Positions 28,368-36,887 of a stretch of 64,000 nucleotides of DNA are shown piece after piece; position 1 is the first letter of the stretch, and every line of letters begins with the position of its first letter. The notes beneath the pieces were generated by a model. The model searched no databases. It saw only the letters and a program-made list of their open reading frames with translations, and was not told the DNA's origin. Position numbers and translations under genes: made by a program. This DNA comes from Parvibaculum sp039973015 (GTDB taxonomy: Bacteria; Pseudomonadota; Alphaproteobacteria; Parvibaculales; Parvibaculaceae): assembly GCF_039973015.1 (NCBI RefSeq), contig NZ_JBDWLT010000008.1:62001-126000 (forward strand), given 5' to 3'.

Positions 28368-30119
28368 CTAGTCGACGTTCAGAACCACCGCTGTCGATAG
28401 CGCGACGCGATAGATCACCTCCACGAAGTCCCTGAATACGGCGAAGGTCTTATTATTGGGCGCTGGGAGCACCATGATGTGATCACCCTTGCGAATGGAT
28501 TCGGACCCGTCCTGTACGGACCCGTCGCTCCTCATGACAAGTACGCGCCCGGAGTCACCGCGATTGCTGACGCCACCCGCCGCGTCGATGTAATCACCCA
28601 GCGACAAAGAATCCCGCCAGACAACCGTCTGCGGCAGTTTGACTTCGCCAGAAACCACCACCACATCGCTCTTCTTTGGAATGACGACTTCGTCGCCATT
28701 TTCGAGAATCATCTCCTTCCAGTCGCTACCCGAAAGAACCACCCTCCCCTCTGGTTCAACGGCGCGCACTTGCTGCACGAAGCGTTCTACAAGAGAAGCC
28801 TCCTGCACACGCATCTGGGCTTCTGTTCCCGTAATCGAGCTACCTGTCAGCACGGAGCGTTGAAGCTCGTAGAGCGCACGATCAATTGCCTGCCGCTGAC
28901 GAATTGCGACGGACTCCCGGCGGATATAGATCGAGTTGAGATCAGCGAGGTCGGGATCCACCTCAATAAGCTGAGCGACTGCACCAAGGCGAGTGGACCG
29001 TGGCACCGCGAAGGTCGACGGCCCAAGATCGTTTCCTTCGACCTTCACGACAATGGTTTCAGCCTCGCGATCGGCATCAACAATCCATGCATCGCCATCT
29101 GCCAGATGGTAATTATCCACCTCGGAAAGCGGGACATAGGTATTGAAGCGCTTGCCATCGCGAATTCCCTGGATCAGCACATGACTGGCAACCGGCTCTG
29201 GCTGAGCAAGTTTCAGGATAAAGGAAACTTCGCCGATCTCCGCCGGTAGAAATTCAAAGAGATATGCGTTTTTTACTTCGCCACTGACCGCCACGGTCGG
29301 AAATTGGTTGCCTACTACCACGACATCATTATCGGAAAAGCGAATATCCGGCATGACGCCCTTGGTAAGAAAATCGTAGAGATCAATGCTCGTGAGTGTA
29401 CGGCCATTGCGTACGACCCGAATGTCTCGATAGCTGCCACTGCGCGAATCAATGCCGCCTGCGCGCGCAAGATAATAGAGTACGCTGTCGTCCTTGGCGC
29501 CCGGATATCGCCCCGGAAAAGGCACGGCACCCGTCACGAATACCCCGAGCGGCTGCGTACCAAGCAGATTCGTGTAAACCTTCACATTGTCGGTATAGAC
29601 TTGAGCAACGGCGGCCCGGACCCTCTGTGCGAGACGGGAATTGTTGATCCCCTCAACCTTGATGGGGCCGATCTCAGGCAAGAAAATGTTGCCCTGAATG
29701 TCGACAACCAGAACGCCGTCGAAAGTTCGCGCGCCCCACATGCGCACAGCGATACGATCGCCTTGCGCGATCGCGTAATCCGGGTTCACGCCCACACTGC
29801 GATCGACGAGAGCCGAGTTTTTGAATATTTGCGAGCCGTAAGGCTGCAAATCCCCATCCGACAGCGGCGGAACGGAATGCGGAATATCTGTGCGCATGCC
29901 GCTTTGTTGCTGCAACAAAATGTCACCACCCGCTGGAGCAGTCACAATCGGTTTCGGTTGCTCTGCGCCTGTGGGATCGTCAAAGACTTCAGACATCGCA
30001 CCGGCATCGCTCCCGGTATCCTGTAGAACGCTACGATCCAGCTGGGTGCTCTGCGCCAATGCCGGCCCGGTCATCGCAACTAGAATGATGGCCGCGACTG
30101 CCCCCCAAAACTTCTTCAT
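28368..30119 (-). CDS. kpsD: Capsule export outer-membrane lipoprotein-like/polysaccharide export protein (Wza/KpsD family)
   Basis: A 583-residue protein with a Sec signal peptide (hydrophobic residues about 5-20, cleavage after PALAQ). It is followed by a polysaccharide export (Poly_export) domain (YAIAQGDRIAVRMWG, VDIQGNIFLPEIGPI) and at least two SLBB-type segments (GVFVTGAVPFPGRYPG and VVVSGEVKLPQTVVW). KpsD-type proteins conduct group 2-like capsule from the periplasm to the surface. There is no lipobox at the cleavage site, as in KpsD. Its ATG overlaps the kpsE stop (ATGA), showing coupling with the inner-membrane partner. Confidence 0.92.
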   Translation of the reverse strand: MKKFWGAVAAIILVAMTGPALAQSTQLDRSVLQDTGSDAGAMSEVFDDPTGAEQPKPIVTAPAGGDILLQQQSGMRTDIPHSVPPLSDGDLQPYGSQIFKNSALVDRSVGVNPDYAIAQGDRIAVRMWGARTFDGVLVVDIQGNIFLPEIGPIKVEGINNSRLAQRVRAAVAQVYTDNVKVYTNLLGTQPLGVFVTGAVPFPGRYPGAKDDSVLYYLARAGGIDSRSGSYRDIRVVRNGRTLTSIDLYDFLTKGVMPDIRFSDNDVVVVGNQFPTVAVSGEVKNAYLFEFLPAEIGEVSFILKLAQPEPVASHVLIQGIRDGKRFNTYVPLSEVDNYHLADGDAWIVDADREAETIVVKVEGNDLGPSTFAVPRSTRLGAVAQLIEVDPDLADLNSIYIRRESVAIRQRQAIDRALYELQRSVLTGSSITGTEAQMRVQEASLVERFVQQVRAVEPEGRVVLSGSDWKEMILENGDEVVIPKKSDVVVVSGEVKLPQTVVWRDSLSLGDYIDAAGGVSNRGDSGRVLVMRSDGSVQDGSESIRKGDHIMVLPAPNNKTFAVFRDFVEVIYRVALSTAVVLNVD

Positions 30120-31342
30120 ATCCGCGCGTGCTCCCTAATTGCAGCCCCGATCAACATCAGAAGGCCGTATGCAAGCAGTCCCCCTAGAAGGAACGAAACG
30201 ATAATCAACAGCCGCTCGGGCTTGGAAGGATCTGCCGGCAAGGATGGTTCGACGAAAGCCACAAGATAGGCTTGCTTTCGATTGGCATCCGCCCTGGCGA
30301 TCTCAAGTGCCGAGATGGCCGATGTATAAGCGGATTTTGCGAACTCTTCCTCGATCATCAATCTTTCGTATTCGGCCAGAAGATCCGAGTAAGTGAGGGA
30401 AGGGGTTTCCTCGGTGTTTGTCAGCCTGCCACGCTCCGCTCTCATCTGTTGTTCGATGGCAGCAATGCGGGCTTTTACGCCGGCGATCTGAGGGGCATCC
30501 TCGCGCATATAGCTGCGAAGCGACGCCAGCTCTGTCTTGTAGCGCGAGAGTTCTGCCTCAAGGCTCGCAACGATGCCACCGATAGAGGCCGCCGCACTCA
30601 CCGGATCGAGTTCGCCGTGTTCTTCCCGGAAGCGGTAAAGCACCAACCGATTTTCGCGTAGCCGATCCTCGGCAAGAGTAACCTCTTCCCGGGCAAACTT
30701 GACCGCATCCTGCCGTGATTCCTGCGAAATACGATTGACCATGTCGTCGCTCAGACGAACGATGGAAGCTGCAATCTTCTTCGCATCTTCCGGCCGGTAG
30801 GCCTGAACTTCGAGATGAACCACATTTGCGGTCGAGTCGAAATAGACCTCGATGCGATCCAGATAATAATCGTAGAGGTCGTCCATGCTCGCGTCAGCGG
30901 GCAGGCGGGACAACATGTCCGCTTCGGGTACCCAGTAGAGTGATCTCAGATCGAGGTCATCCTGCAGCTTGGCGACGAGTTCACGCGACTGAACATATTC
31001 CTGAACTACATAGCCGTCGATCGCCCCGGGATTAGCACCAAGAGACCCCAGCAACCCGCCGAACGCCGTCGCGATCTGCGCTTCGCTCGAGCGAACCGTC
31101 ATCAAAGACTGGGAGACATAGCGGTCGGAGGCCCAAAGCCCGTAATAGACCAACGCAAGGACGGTCGGCACGACGACGATGGCGAAGAAGAGAAGCTTGG
31201 AAATTCCGAGCTTCATTACTTCAGTAACTTCGTTCTCGATAAATGGGCGTGCTTTCTCGCGAACAAACCTGCGCGCTTTTGTCAGCGCACCATCTTCTCG
31301 AAGGAGGTAATCGAAGCGGTTTTTAAAGGGTTCGTAACTCAT
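30116..31342 (-). CDS. kpsE: Capsule export inner-membrane/periplasmic adaptor (KpsE/PCP-3 family)
   Basis: A 408-residue protein with two membrane helices, near residues 46-68 (LLFFAIVVVPTVLALVYYG) and near the C-terminus (LLIIVSFLLGGLLAYGLLML), enclosing a long periplasmic coiled-coil region. A PS-rich stretch (PSLPADPSKPERLL) precedes the second helix, typical of KpsE/Wzz-related proteins. ATG at 31342 is chosen because it overlaps the kpsT stop as ATGA; a GTG at 31351 would add three residues. It bridges KpsMT to KpsD across the envelope. Confidence 0.92.
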   Translation of the reverse strand: MSYEPFKNRFDYLLREDGALTKARRFVREKARPFIENEVTEVMKLGISKLLFFAIVVVPTVLALVYYGLWASDRYVSQSLMTVRSSEAQIATAFGGLLGSLGANPGAIDGYVVQEYVQSRELVAKLQDDLDLRSLYWVPEADMLSRLPADASMDDLYDYYLDRIEVYFDSTANVVHLEVQAYRPEDAKKIAASIVRLSDDMVNRISQESRQDAVKFAREEVTLAEDRLRENRLVLYRFREEHGELDPVSAAASIGGIVASLEAELSRYKTELASLRSYMREDAPQIAGVKARIAAIEQQMRAERGRLTNTEETPSLTYSDLLAEYERLMIEEEFAKSAYTSAISALEIARADANRKQAYLVAFVEPSLPADPSKPERLLIIVSFLLGGLLAYGLLMLIGAAIREHARI

Positions 31343-31995
31343 GGCGCGCACTTTCGCGTGTAAAAATCAATTGCTTCGTCAATATCGCCAAAAGGCACGA
31401 GAAAGCCTTCATACAGCACCATACCAATCTCGCAATATTCGCGGACTGTTGTCTCGTTATGCGAGACCAGAAGCATCCCCGCCCCTTCCGATTGTTCAAG
31501 GAAAACCTGCCGCGATTTTTGCCTGAAGAACCTGTCCCCTGCGCCAATACTCTCGTCGATCAAATAACACTCGAAGTCGATTGCCAGACTCAAACCAAAA
31601 GCCAGGCGAGACTTCATACCACTGCTGTAGGTTCGAACTGGCATATCGACATAGGCACCGATTTCGGCAAAATCTTCCGTCTTCTCGAATATCTCGTCAT
31701 AGTCGGCGCCATATAGCCTTGCAACGAAGGCGATGTTCTCGCGCGCCGTCAGATCGCCATGAAAGCCCCCTGCGTAGCCGAGCGGCCAGGACATGCGCGC
31801 CTCGCGGATAATCATGCCTGTGCTCGGCCGGTCCACACCCGCAATCATATTCAGAAGAGTGGTCTTGCCTGCTCCGTTGCGTCCGAGCACACCGACACGC
31901 TTGCCCGTCGGAATGGTCAGATTGGTCTCCCGCAGCACCCGCTTGAAGCCGATATCGGTGTTGTAATGCTTCGATATGCCAACCAGATGGATCAT
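31339..31995 (-). CDS. kpsT: Capsule polysaccharide ABC transporter ATPase
   Basis: A 218-residue ATPase with Walker A GRNGAGKTTLL, a signature-like YSSGMKSRLAFGLSL, Walker B ECYLIDE and the switch LVSHN. Its short length and the SSGM signature are typical of KpsT, which energises export of lipid-linked capsule. The ATG at 31995 overlaps the stop of the KpsM fusion, and its own stop overlaps kpsE. The N-terminus MIHLVGISKHY is the standard family start. No C-terminal carbohydrate-binding extension is present. Confidence 0.95.
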   Translation of the reverse strand: MIHLVGISKHYNTDIGFKRVLRETNLTIPTGKRVGVLGRNGAGKTTLLNMIAGVDRPSTGMIIREARMSWPLGYAGGFHGDLTARENIAFVARLYGADYDEIFEKTEDFAEIGAYVDMPVRTYSSGMKSRLAFGLSLAIDFECYLIDESIGAGDRFFRQKSRQVFLEQSEGAGMLLVSHNETTVREYCEIGMVLYEGFLVPFGDIDEAIDFYTRKCAP

Positions 31996-33818
31996 CGTTC
32001 CAGCACCTTGTGCCGCAAAGCCCGGTCAGCGATGAGCCCCAAGGCGAATATCGCAATGGCCCACATATAGCCATATGAGATATCGACCCTGCTGCCTCCC
32101 ATCAACGGATTAAAATTACCGCGCACACCGTCGACAAAATGCAGCAACGGATTATAAGCCGCATACTCAGCGACTTTCGCCGGCATCATGTCGAGTGTGA
32201 AGAAAACACCCGAGGTGATGTAAATGATCCTGTTGAAGCCGGTCATGATATTCGGCAGTGACTCGAGGTGAACCACCAGCGAACCTACGAGAAGCCCCAT
32301 GCCAATGCCGGCTATCCACAAGCCGAACAGATTGGCGAAAACCGAAGAAATATTGCCAAAGCGATATTGCTCGACAACAAAGTAAATAGCCGCTGCAAAA
32401 ACAATCAATACAAGCAGCTGTGTGAAAAATTCGAGTACAGCGCGCGCCAGGAATATGTCCATAGGCTGCACTGATGCATGATTGAGCAAAGGCCGGTTTT
32501 GCCTCAACGCATTCATCATCGAGCTATAGGTTTTCAGATAAAAGAAAAGAGGAATGATGCCTGTGGCTACAAAGAGAACGACATTCATTCCAAGCGTATC
32601 TCTCATCCTGATGTAGTAGAAGATGAAAGAAAGAACGGTGACATGAATTAGCGGTTCTATAATCGCCCAGAGGTAGCCGAGGTCATGACGTCCGAAACGC
32701 GCCATGGTTTCGCGCAAGATGATCGTTCGCACTGAATGTCCGAGAGCACGAACGGCGTGGAGCGTATTTCCGCTTTTCTGTATCAGCTCAGATGTCCACC
32801 GCGGAGTAAATTCGGGAGGAATATTGCTCAGACGATAGAAGAGCTCGGCATCCTCCATCGGATTCTGTTTAATCTTTCGTTTGAGACGCTTCGCCCCCTT
32901 TTTGCCCGGTCGCGCTTCTGCGATATCTTTTGCCGATAGACCAAGCTCTCCAATCAGGGCGGGCAGCTTCTCCTCCCCAACATTTGCCAGAACCTGCGCC
33001 GCTTCCTGTTTTCGCCCGGCGGTGACCAGGCACCGCCCCAGCATCTCCCGGCCTTCCATCCAACCGGGATCGACTTTCAGCAGCTTTTCGATCGAGGAAA
33101 TCGCATCGACAGATTTCCCCTCGTTGTAAAGACAGCGGCAAACGATGCGCTGGAGAGGAAGATTGCCGCGCTCGACGTCAAGCCCCTCCTTCGCGGCCTC
33201 TTTGGCCGTCTCCCAGAGGCCCTGGTCATAGCAACGCTGTGCAAACTCGCGTATCCGTTGGACGCTTGCACCATAGCTGCGCGCGGCGCGCTGCACCCAG
33301 CGGCCCGCGATTTCTGCATTCCCTGCGCGCCAAGCGATCCGAATACCGATATCCACGAGAGAGGCGGGGTCTTCACCAAAATTCAAGTTGGCCTTGAAAC
33401 AGCGCAATGCGTCTTGCGGTTGGCCACTCGCGGCGAGGAACCGCGCCTTGAGCAGAGACATCTCTCGGGCCGCTTCGTCGGGTGCCAGGCTGATCGCGCT
33501 ATCCAAAAGGCTCAAGGCTTTGGAGAAATTCCGCGATAGCCCATGAAAAAGAGCCCGCAGATAGAAGATACGCCAACCGCGAAAACCGCGCTCGAATGCT
33601 GATTCGACCAAGGAGAGGCCGAGCGCGAACTCATGCCGGTCTCGTAGCCGATCGGCGAGCCACCAAATACTTTCCAAAGGAGGCTCGAAAGAAGCGCCTT
33701 CACGCAACGCCGCAATAGCGACATCGACCGCATCCGCCTCCCTGCCCGCAGCATAGAGACGGGAGAATTCATTCGTCGGCTCCCAGAGCCTCCGATCGCC
33801 GGCCGCCTCAATACTCAC
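31992..33818 (-). CDS. kpsM: Capsule ABC transporter permease KpsM fused to an N-terminal TPR-like domain
   Basis: A 608-residue protein, about 340 residues longer than ordinary KpsM. Residues about 345-608 form an ABC-2 permease with six hydrophobic segments (for example LIHVTVLSFIFYYIR, LLVLIVFAAAIYFVV) and the family phrases RFGRHDLGYLWAIIEPL and YNPLLHFVDGVRG. Residues 1-300 are helical TPR-like repeats (ALSLLDSAISLAPDE, AISSIEKLLKVDP). The two parts are joined by a basic linker (KKGAKRLKRKIKQ). The start is GTG 33818; an in-frame stop lies just upstream. The TPR part should be cytoplasmic and may dock KpsS or glycosyltransferases. The fusion is an unusual arrangement for KpsM. Confidence 0.9.
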   Translation of the reverse strand: MSIEAAGDRRLWEPTNEFSRLYAAGREADAVDVAIAALREGASFEPPLESIWWLADRLRDRHEFALGLSLVESAFERGFRGWRIFYLRALFHGLSRNFSKALSLLDSAISLAPDEAAREMSLLKARFLAASGQPQDALRCFKANLNFGEDPASLVDIGIRIAWRAGNAEIAGRWVQRAARSYGASVQRIREFAQRCYDQGLWETAKEAAKEGLDVERGNLPLQRIVCRCLYNEGKSVDAISSIEKLLKVDPGWMEGREMLGRCLVTAGRKQEAAQVLANVGEEKLPALIGELGLSAKDIAEARPGKKGAKRLKRKIKQNPMEDAELFYRLSNIPPEFTPRWTSELIQKSGNTLHAVRALGHSVRTIILRETMARFGRHDLGYLWAIIEPLIHVTVLSFIFYYIRMRDTLGMNVVLFVATGIIPLFFYLKTYSSMMNALRQNRPLLNHASVQPMDIFLARAVLEFFTQLLVLIVFAAAIYFVVEQYRFGNISSVFANLFGLWIAGIGMGLLVGSLVVHLESLPNIMTGFNRIIYITSGVFFTLDMMPAKVAEYAAYNPLLHFVDGVRGNFNPLMGGSRVDISYGYMWAIAIFALGLIADRALRHKVLER

Positions 33819-34081
33819 CGGATCAATACTCCCATCACCACGCTCGCCTCAAAATCGGCATAGCGCATATCCCAAACTCGTAAACCGGCTTGTCGTCGCC
33901 GGATTGCGATCTCGCCCCCGAGATCTATGGCTATGGCCGGGGTGCGTCCCCCGGGCGCGCCTCTCGGCATCCATCCGGCCGACGGGCCCCGGAGCTCTCG
34001 CGAACAGATGATGCGTCGGTTCTGACTTCCATGCCGACCACCGAACACCCGGCAACCGGAGAACCCGCAACGCCTTCGCAT
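33815..34081 (-). other. Overlapping frame at the 3' end of kpsS, possible frameshifted tail or small gene
   Basis: An 88-codon minus-strand frame overlaps the last 50 codons of kpsS and ends in a GTGA overlap with the kpsM start, just like the other gene junctions of this operon. Its second half (DLGGEIAIRRRQAGLRVWDM) looks like ordinary protein, while the kpsS frame degenerates into a Pro/Arg/Ala-rich tail over the same DNA. It may be the true kpsS end reached by a frameshift, a small coupled gene, or chance. Confidence 0.3.
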
Positions 34082-35283
34082 CGCGGCAAACCGAAACGAG
34101 CAATCGCATTCCTGATAGCGAGCCCCATACCCTGATCGGTATAGTAGTCGCCATTTATCAGGCTTTCACGCCTCAAATAGCGCAAAAAAGCGGAAAAATG
34201 CGCAGAGTCGGGCCGCGTGGGAGACTGCCAGAAAGCTTTCAGTTCCCCCTTAAAAGTAAGGCCAGGCAGGTCAAAGATGGCCTTGCCGAGGCAAATGAGG
34301 GGACATCCGGCTTCGAGTGCGGTCAATCCCACCGTACTGTTGAGGATAACCGCGCCCTGGGCATGGCGAAGCAGGAGATTGAGGTCACCGCCATCGATAA
34401 AATCGACACGAACCAAAACGCCGTGCCGCTGGGCTATGGCCTGCGTCCGGCGCCTGAAATTGACCCACCCATTGTCGAGAGGGTGCGCCTTCACGACAAG
34501 CCGGTCATTCTTCTGCGCGTACGCGGCAAAACTGCCTATTACCTCTTCGAGCGCTTCCGTCATCCCTGCAAAAGGGGAATGCACTTTCACCTGCGAATCT
34601 GTGTCGAGTTGCATGGGAAAGACGAAATAGCGCTGCCCTTGCGATACGAGCTGACTCACCGTTTTCCGGGCCTGCCGTTTGCGAAACGGCAAAACGGCAA
34701 GCCGCTTGAGCCAAGTCGCATATTCCGCCCAGATCGGAAATGGCCGGTGCGTGCGGAACCGTGGATAACGAAGCAAAAGCAGATAGTTCCAAATCTGCCA
34801 CTGGAAGTCGTAGATCACCCGCCGCTTCATTCCTGAAGGCAGGCTTACGAAATCCGATTCCTCTCCGGCATTGTCGTTGGCACTTTCAAGGTGCACGGCC
34901 ATGCTGTTCATAAGTGGCGAATGACCGTTGATGCCGCCCTCTTCGAGGGTAAGCCAATGCGGCCGCATGTAACCTTCCTCAAACACCCAGATCCGGCATC
35001 CAAGATCGCGAACCGCATCAATTGCACTGCGGTGCCCCGGACGGCAATCATTGTGGAGAACGATATCGGTGATGCTGTTTGCAACAACATGGTCGCGAAC
35101 AAAATCCCCCAGCCGGGCAGGTGCCCCCTTGAAGTCGACAGCGTTCCAGTTTCCCCAGAAGTACCAGTCGCCGCCGGACATATTGATGCGTGAGACCCCG
35201 TAGCCGCTTTCGGCCAAGGCTCCCCCGAGCGCCCGAAAGAAATGGCTGCTATTGCCCTGAAGAAAAAGGAATTTCCTGCTCAT
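33931..35283 (-). CDS. kpsS: Capsule synthesis Kdo-transferase-like protein, KpsS family (RkpJ-like)
   Basis: A 450-residue member of the Capsule_synth (PF05159) family. The start KFLFLQGNSSHFFRALG, then RINMSGGDWYFWGN, LHNDCRPGHRSAID, WVFEEGYMRPHWLTLE and INGHSPL, are KpsS hallmarks. KpsS and KpsC enzymes build the poly-Kdo linker between phospholipid and group 2 capsule. The ATG overlaps the stop of the rkpI-like gene (ATGA). It is longer than usual; the last 50 or so residues are Pro/Arg/Ala-rich and may be a frameshift artefact. No KpsC partner is visible in the window. Confidence 0.9.
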   Translation of the reverse strand: MSRKFLFLQGNSSHFFRALGGALAESGYGVSRINMSGGDWYFWGNWNAVDFKGAPARLGDFVRDHVVANSITDIVLHNDCRPGHRSAIDAVRDLGCRIWVFEEGYMRPHWLTLEEGGINGHSPLMNSMAVHLESANDNAGEESDFVSLPSGMKRRVIYDFQWQIWNYLLLLRYPRFRTHRPFPIWAEYATWLKRLAVLPFRKRQARKTVSQLVSQGQRYFVFPMQLDTDSQVKVHSPFAGMTEALEEVIGSFAAYAQKNDRLVVKAHPLDNGWVNFRRRTQAIAQRHGVLVRVDFIDGGDLNLLLRHAQGAVILNSTVGLTALEAGCPLICLGKAIFDLPGLTFKGELKAFWQSPTRPDSAHFSAFLRYLRRESLINGDYYTDQGMGLAIRNAIARFGLPRCEGVAGSPVAGCSVVGMEVRTDASSVRESSGARRPDGCREARPGDAPRP

Positions 35284-36887
35284 GGAGCGTCCTTAATCTG
35301 ACCGATGCCCGCCGCTCGCGGCGCATTCACGGTCTCGTCGTCCGGCCTGGTCTGGGCGGCTGAAAAAGTCTCCAGAAGCAGACGGTTCAAGGCATCTGCA
35401 CTTGCGTTTACGCTGCGCCCCTCCACCGGCCCGCCACTCAGCCAAACGAAATAGTCGGTCCTGGGATCGTCAAACCCGATTGACGTAAACAATTTAGGCA
35501 TGCTCGGAAGGTGGTCGCCATAGAAGCAGAAGATGGATTTCCGCCTGGAGGAAAGCAGCATATTCCGTATTCGGCCTATCATCCGATCGGCATTCTGCAG
35601 ATGTGCCAGATACTGCGCGAAGGCGTTGGATTTGACGGGCGGTGCCGACCTCAACTCCGGCGGGACTTCAATCCGAGGCTTTTTCCAGGGACCGTGGTTT
35701 TCCATCGTGATGGCAAAAACGAAAATCGGCGCCGTTTCGTCTTTCACAAGAGCTTCAATCTTGTCGGCCACGGCATTGTCCGACACGTAAGGCCCAACCC
35801 GATCACCCTCGTTGAAGTCGTCGATATCTATGAACTCGTCGAATCCCAGGTGAGGATAAACCTTGTCGCGCCGGAAAAACGATTTGTGAAAAGGGTGAAT
35901 ACAGATCGTGCGGTAACCAATGCTGCGGAGATAGGTTGCCACTGTCCATACCGGCTTGTCGCAATATTTCAGATATGGATTAAAACGATCGACGCCGAGC
36001 GCCTCGTCGGGAATACCCGACAGGAAAGCAAACTCGGTGCGGAGAGTGTTCGCGCCCCAGGCAGGGACCCGCAGACGGCCGAGATATCTCGCCTCATGGC
36101 ACATCGTGCTGAAGTTCTGCATAAATCCCTGAGGCACATTTTGCAAAATCCGCCGGGCATCGAAAAACGATTCACTCTGGACGACAACGACGTTCGGCAG
36201 ACCGGGGCGCTGTCCAACGGGACGGGCCCGGTCCTCTTCCTCGTTTTCGCGCGACTTGGCGACAGCAATTTCCTGCTCCCCGGCCAGGAGGAAGTAGAAA
36301 ATCAGCGTGGTGACAAGGCTCAGCTTGTCGACGTCTTCCCGGACATCGGTCGAAGCGCCGAATTGCTTAAGAATGTCGCGAAATTCGTTTCGCAGCGGCC
36401 CCCGTGTGATCGCGTAAATCAGCCCGATAACGACGGAAAAATAAGCGAGCGTGGAAAACCATTCCGCGGGCGTGTCGCGGTCGATTACCGGGGGCTCATA
36501 TATCAGCGAGCCGAATATTACGGCGGCCCCTGCCAGAATTACCGCAGCGACCTTGAATGGGCCGATATAGGTGACGTAAAGCGCCGGATGAGCGATCGCC
36601 TGCCTCAGCAATGCGAAATCAGAATAGACCAACGGTTCGCGAAGCTCGCGAAACTTGGCGTTATTGACGATGACGATGCCGAGGAAAAAGATAATGCCAA
36701 ACACGGTGGCGAAAACCGGCCGATAGGTGGCCATGAATACCGAGAGATAAAACACGATCATCGGCATAGCCGAGAGCATGCTCACTCGATGAAAGACCGG
36801 CCTTCTCGAGCGTTGCGGCTGAATGAAACGCTCAAGCACCAACACGATCGCGAAAGCGATCAGAAAACCGGCAAGACCGGCAATCAT
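35280..36887 (-). CDS. rkpI: RkpI-type membrane sulfatase-fold protein (LTA-synthase-like)
   Basis: A 535-residue protein with about five membrane helices in the first 200 residues (LAGFLIAFAIVLVLE, VFGIIFFLGIVIV and others). A large sulfatase/alkaline-phosphatase-fold domain follows: VVVQSESFFD (metal site), ANTLRTEFAFLSG (nucleophile Thr candidate), TMENHGPW and FYGDHLPSM. This is the layout of LtaS/phosphoglycerol or phosphoethanolamine transferases. RkpI of rhizobial capsule loci is the nearest counterpart that I know by position. It overlaps both neighbours by four bases. A transferase acting on lipid or polymer at the periplasmic face is likely, but the transferred group is unknown. Confidence 0.82.
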   Translation of the reverse strand: MIAGLAGFLIAFAIVLVLERFIQPQRSRRPVFHRVSMLSAMPMIVFYLSVFMATYRPVFATVFGIIFFLGIVIVNNAKFRELREPLVYSDFALLRQAIAHPALYVTYIGPFKVAAVILAGAAVIFGSLIYEPPVIDRDTPAEWFSTLAYFSVVIGLIYAITRGPLRNEFRDILKQFGASTDVREDVDKLSLVTTLIFYFLLAGEQEIAVAKSRENEEEDRARPVGQRPGLPNVVVVQSESFFDARRILQNVPQGFMQNFSTMCHEARYLGRLRVPAWGANTLRTEFAFLSGIPDEALGVDRFNPYLKYCDKPVWTVATYLRSIGYRTICIHPFHKSFFRRDKVYPHLGFDEFIDIDDFNEGDRVGPYVSDNAVADKIEALVKDETAPIFVFAITMENHGPWKKPRIEVPPELRSAPPVKSNAFAQYLAHLQNADRMIGRIRNMLLSSRRKSIFCFYGDHLPSMPKLFTSIGFDDPRTDYFVWLSGGPVEGRSVNASADALNRLLLETFSAAQTRPDDETVNAPRAAGIGQIKDAP

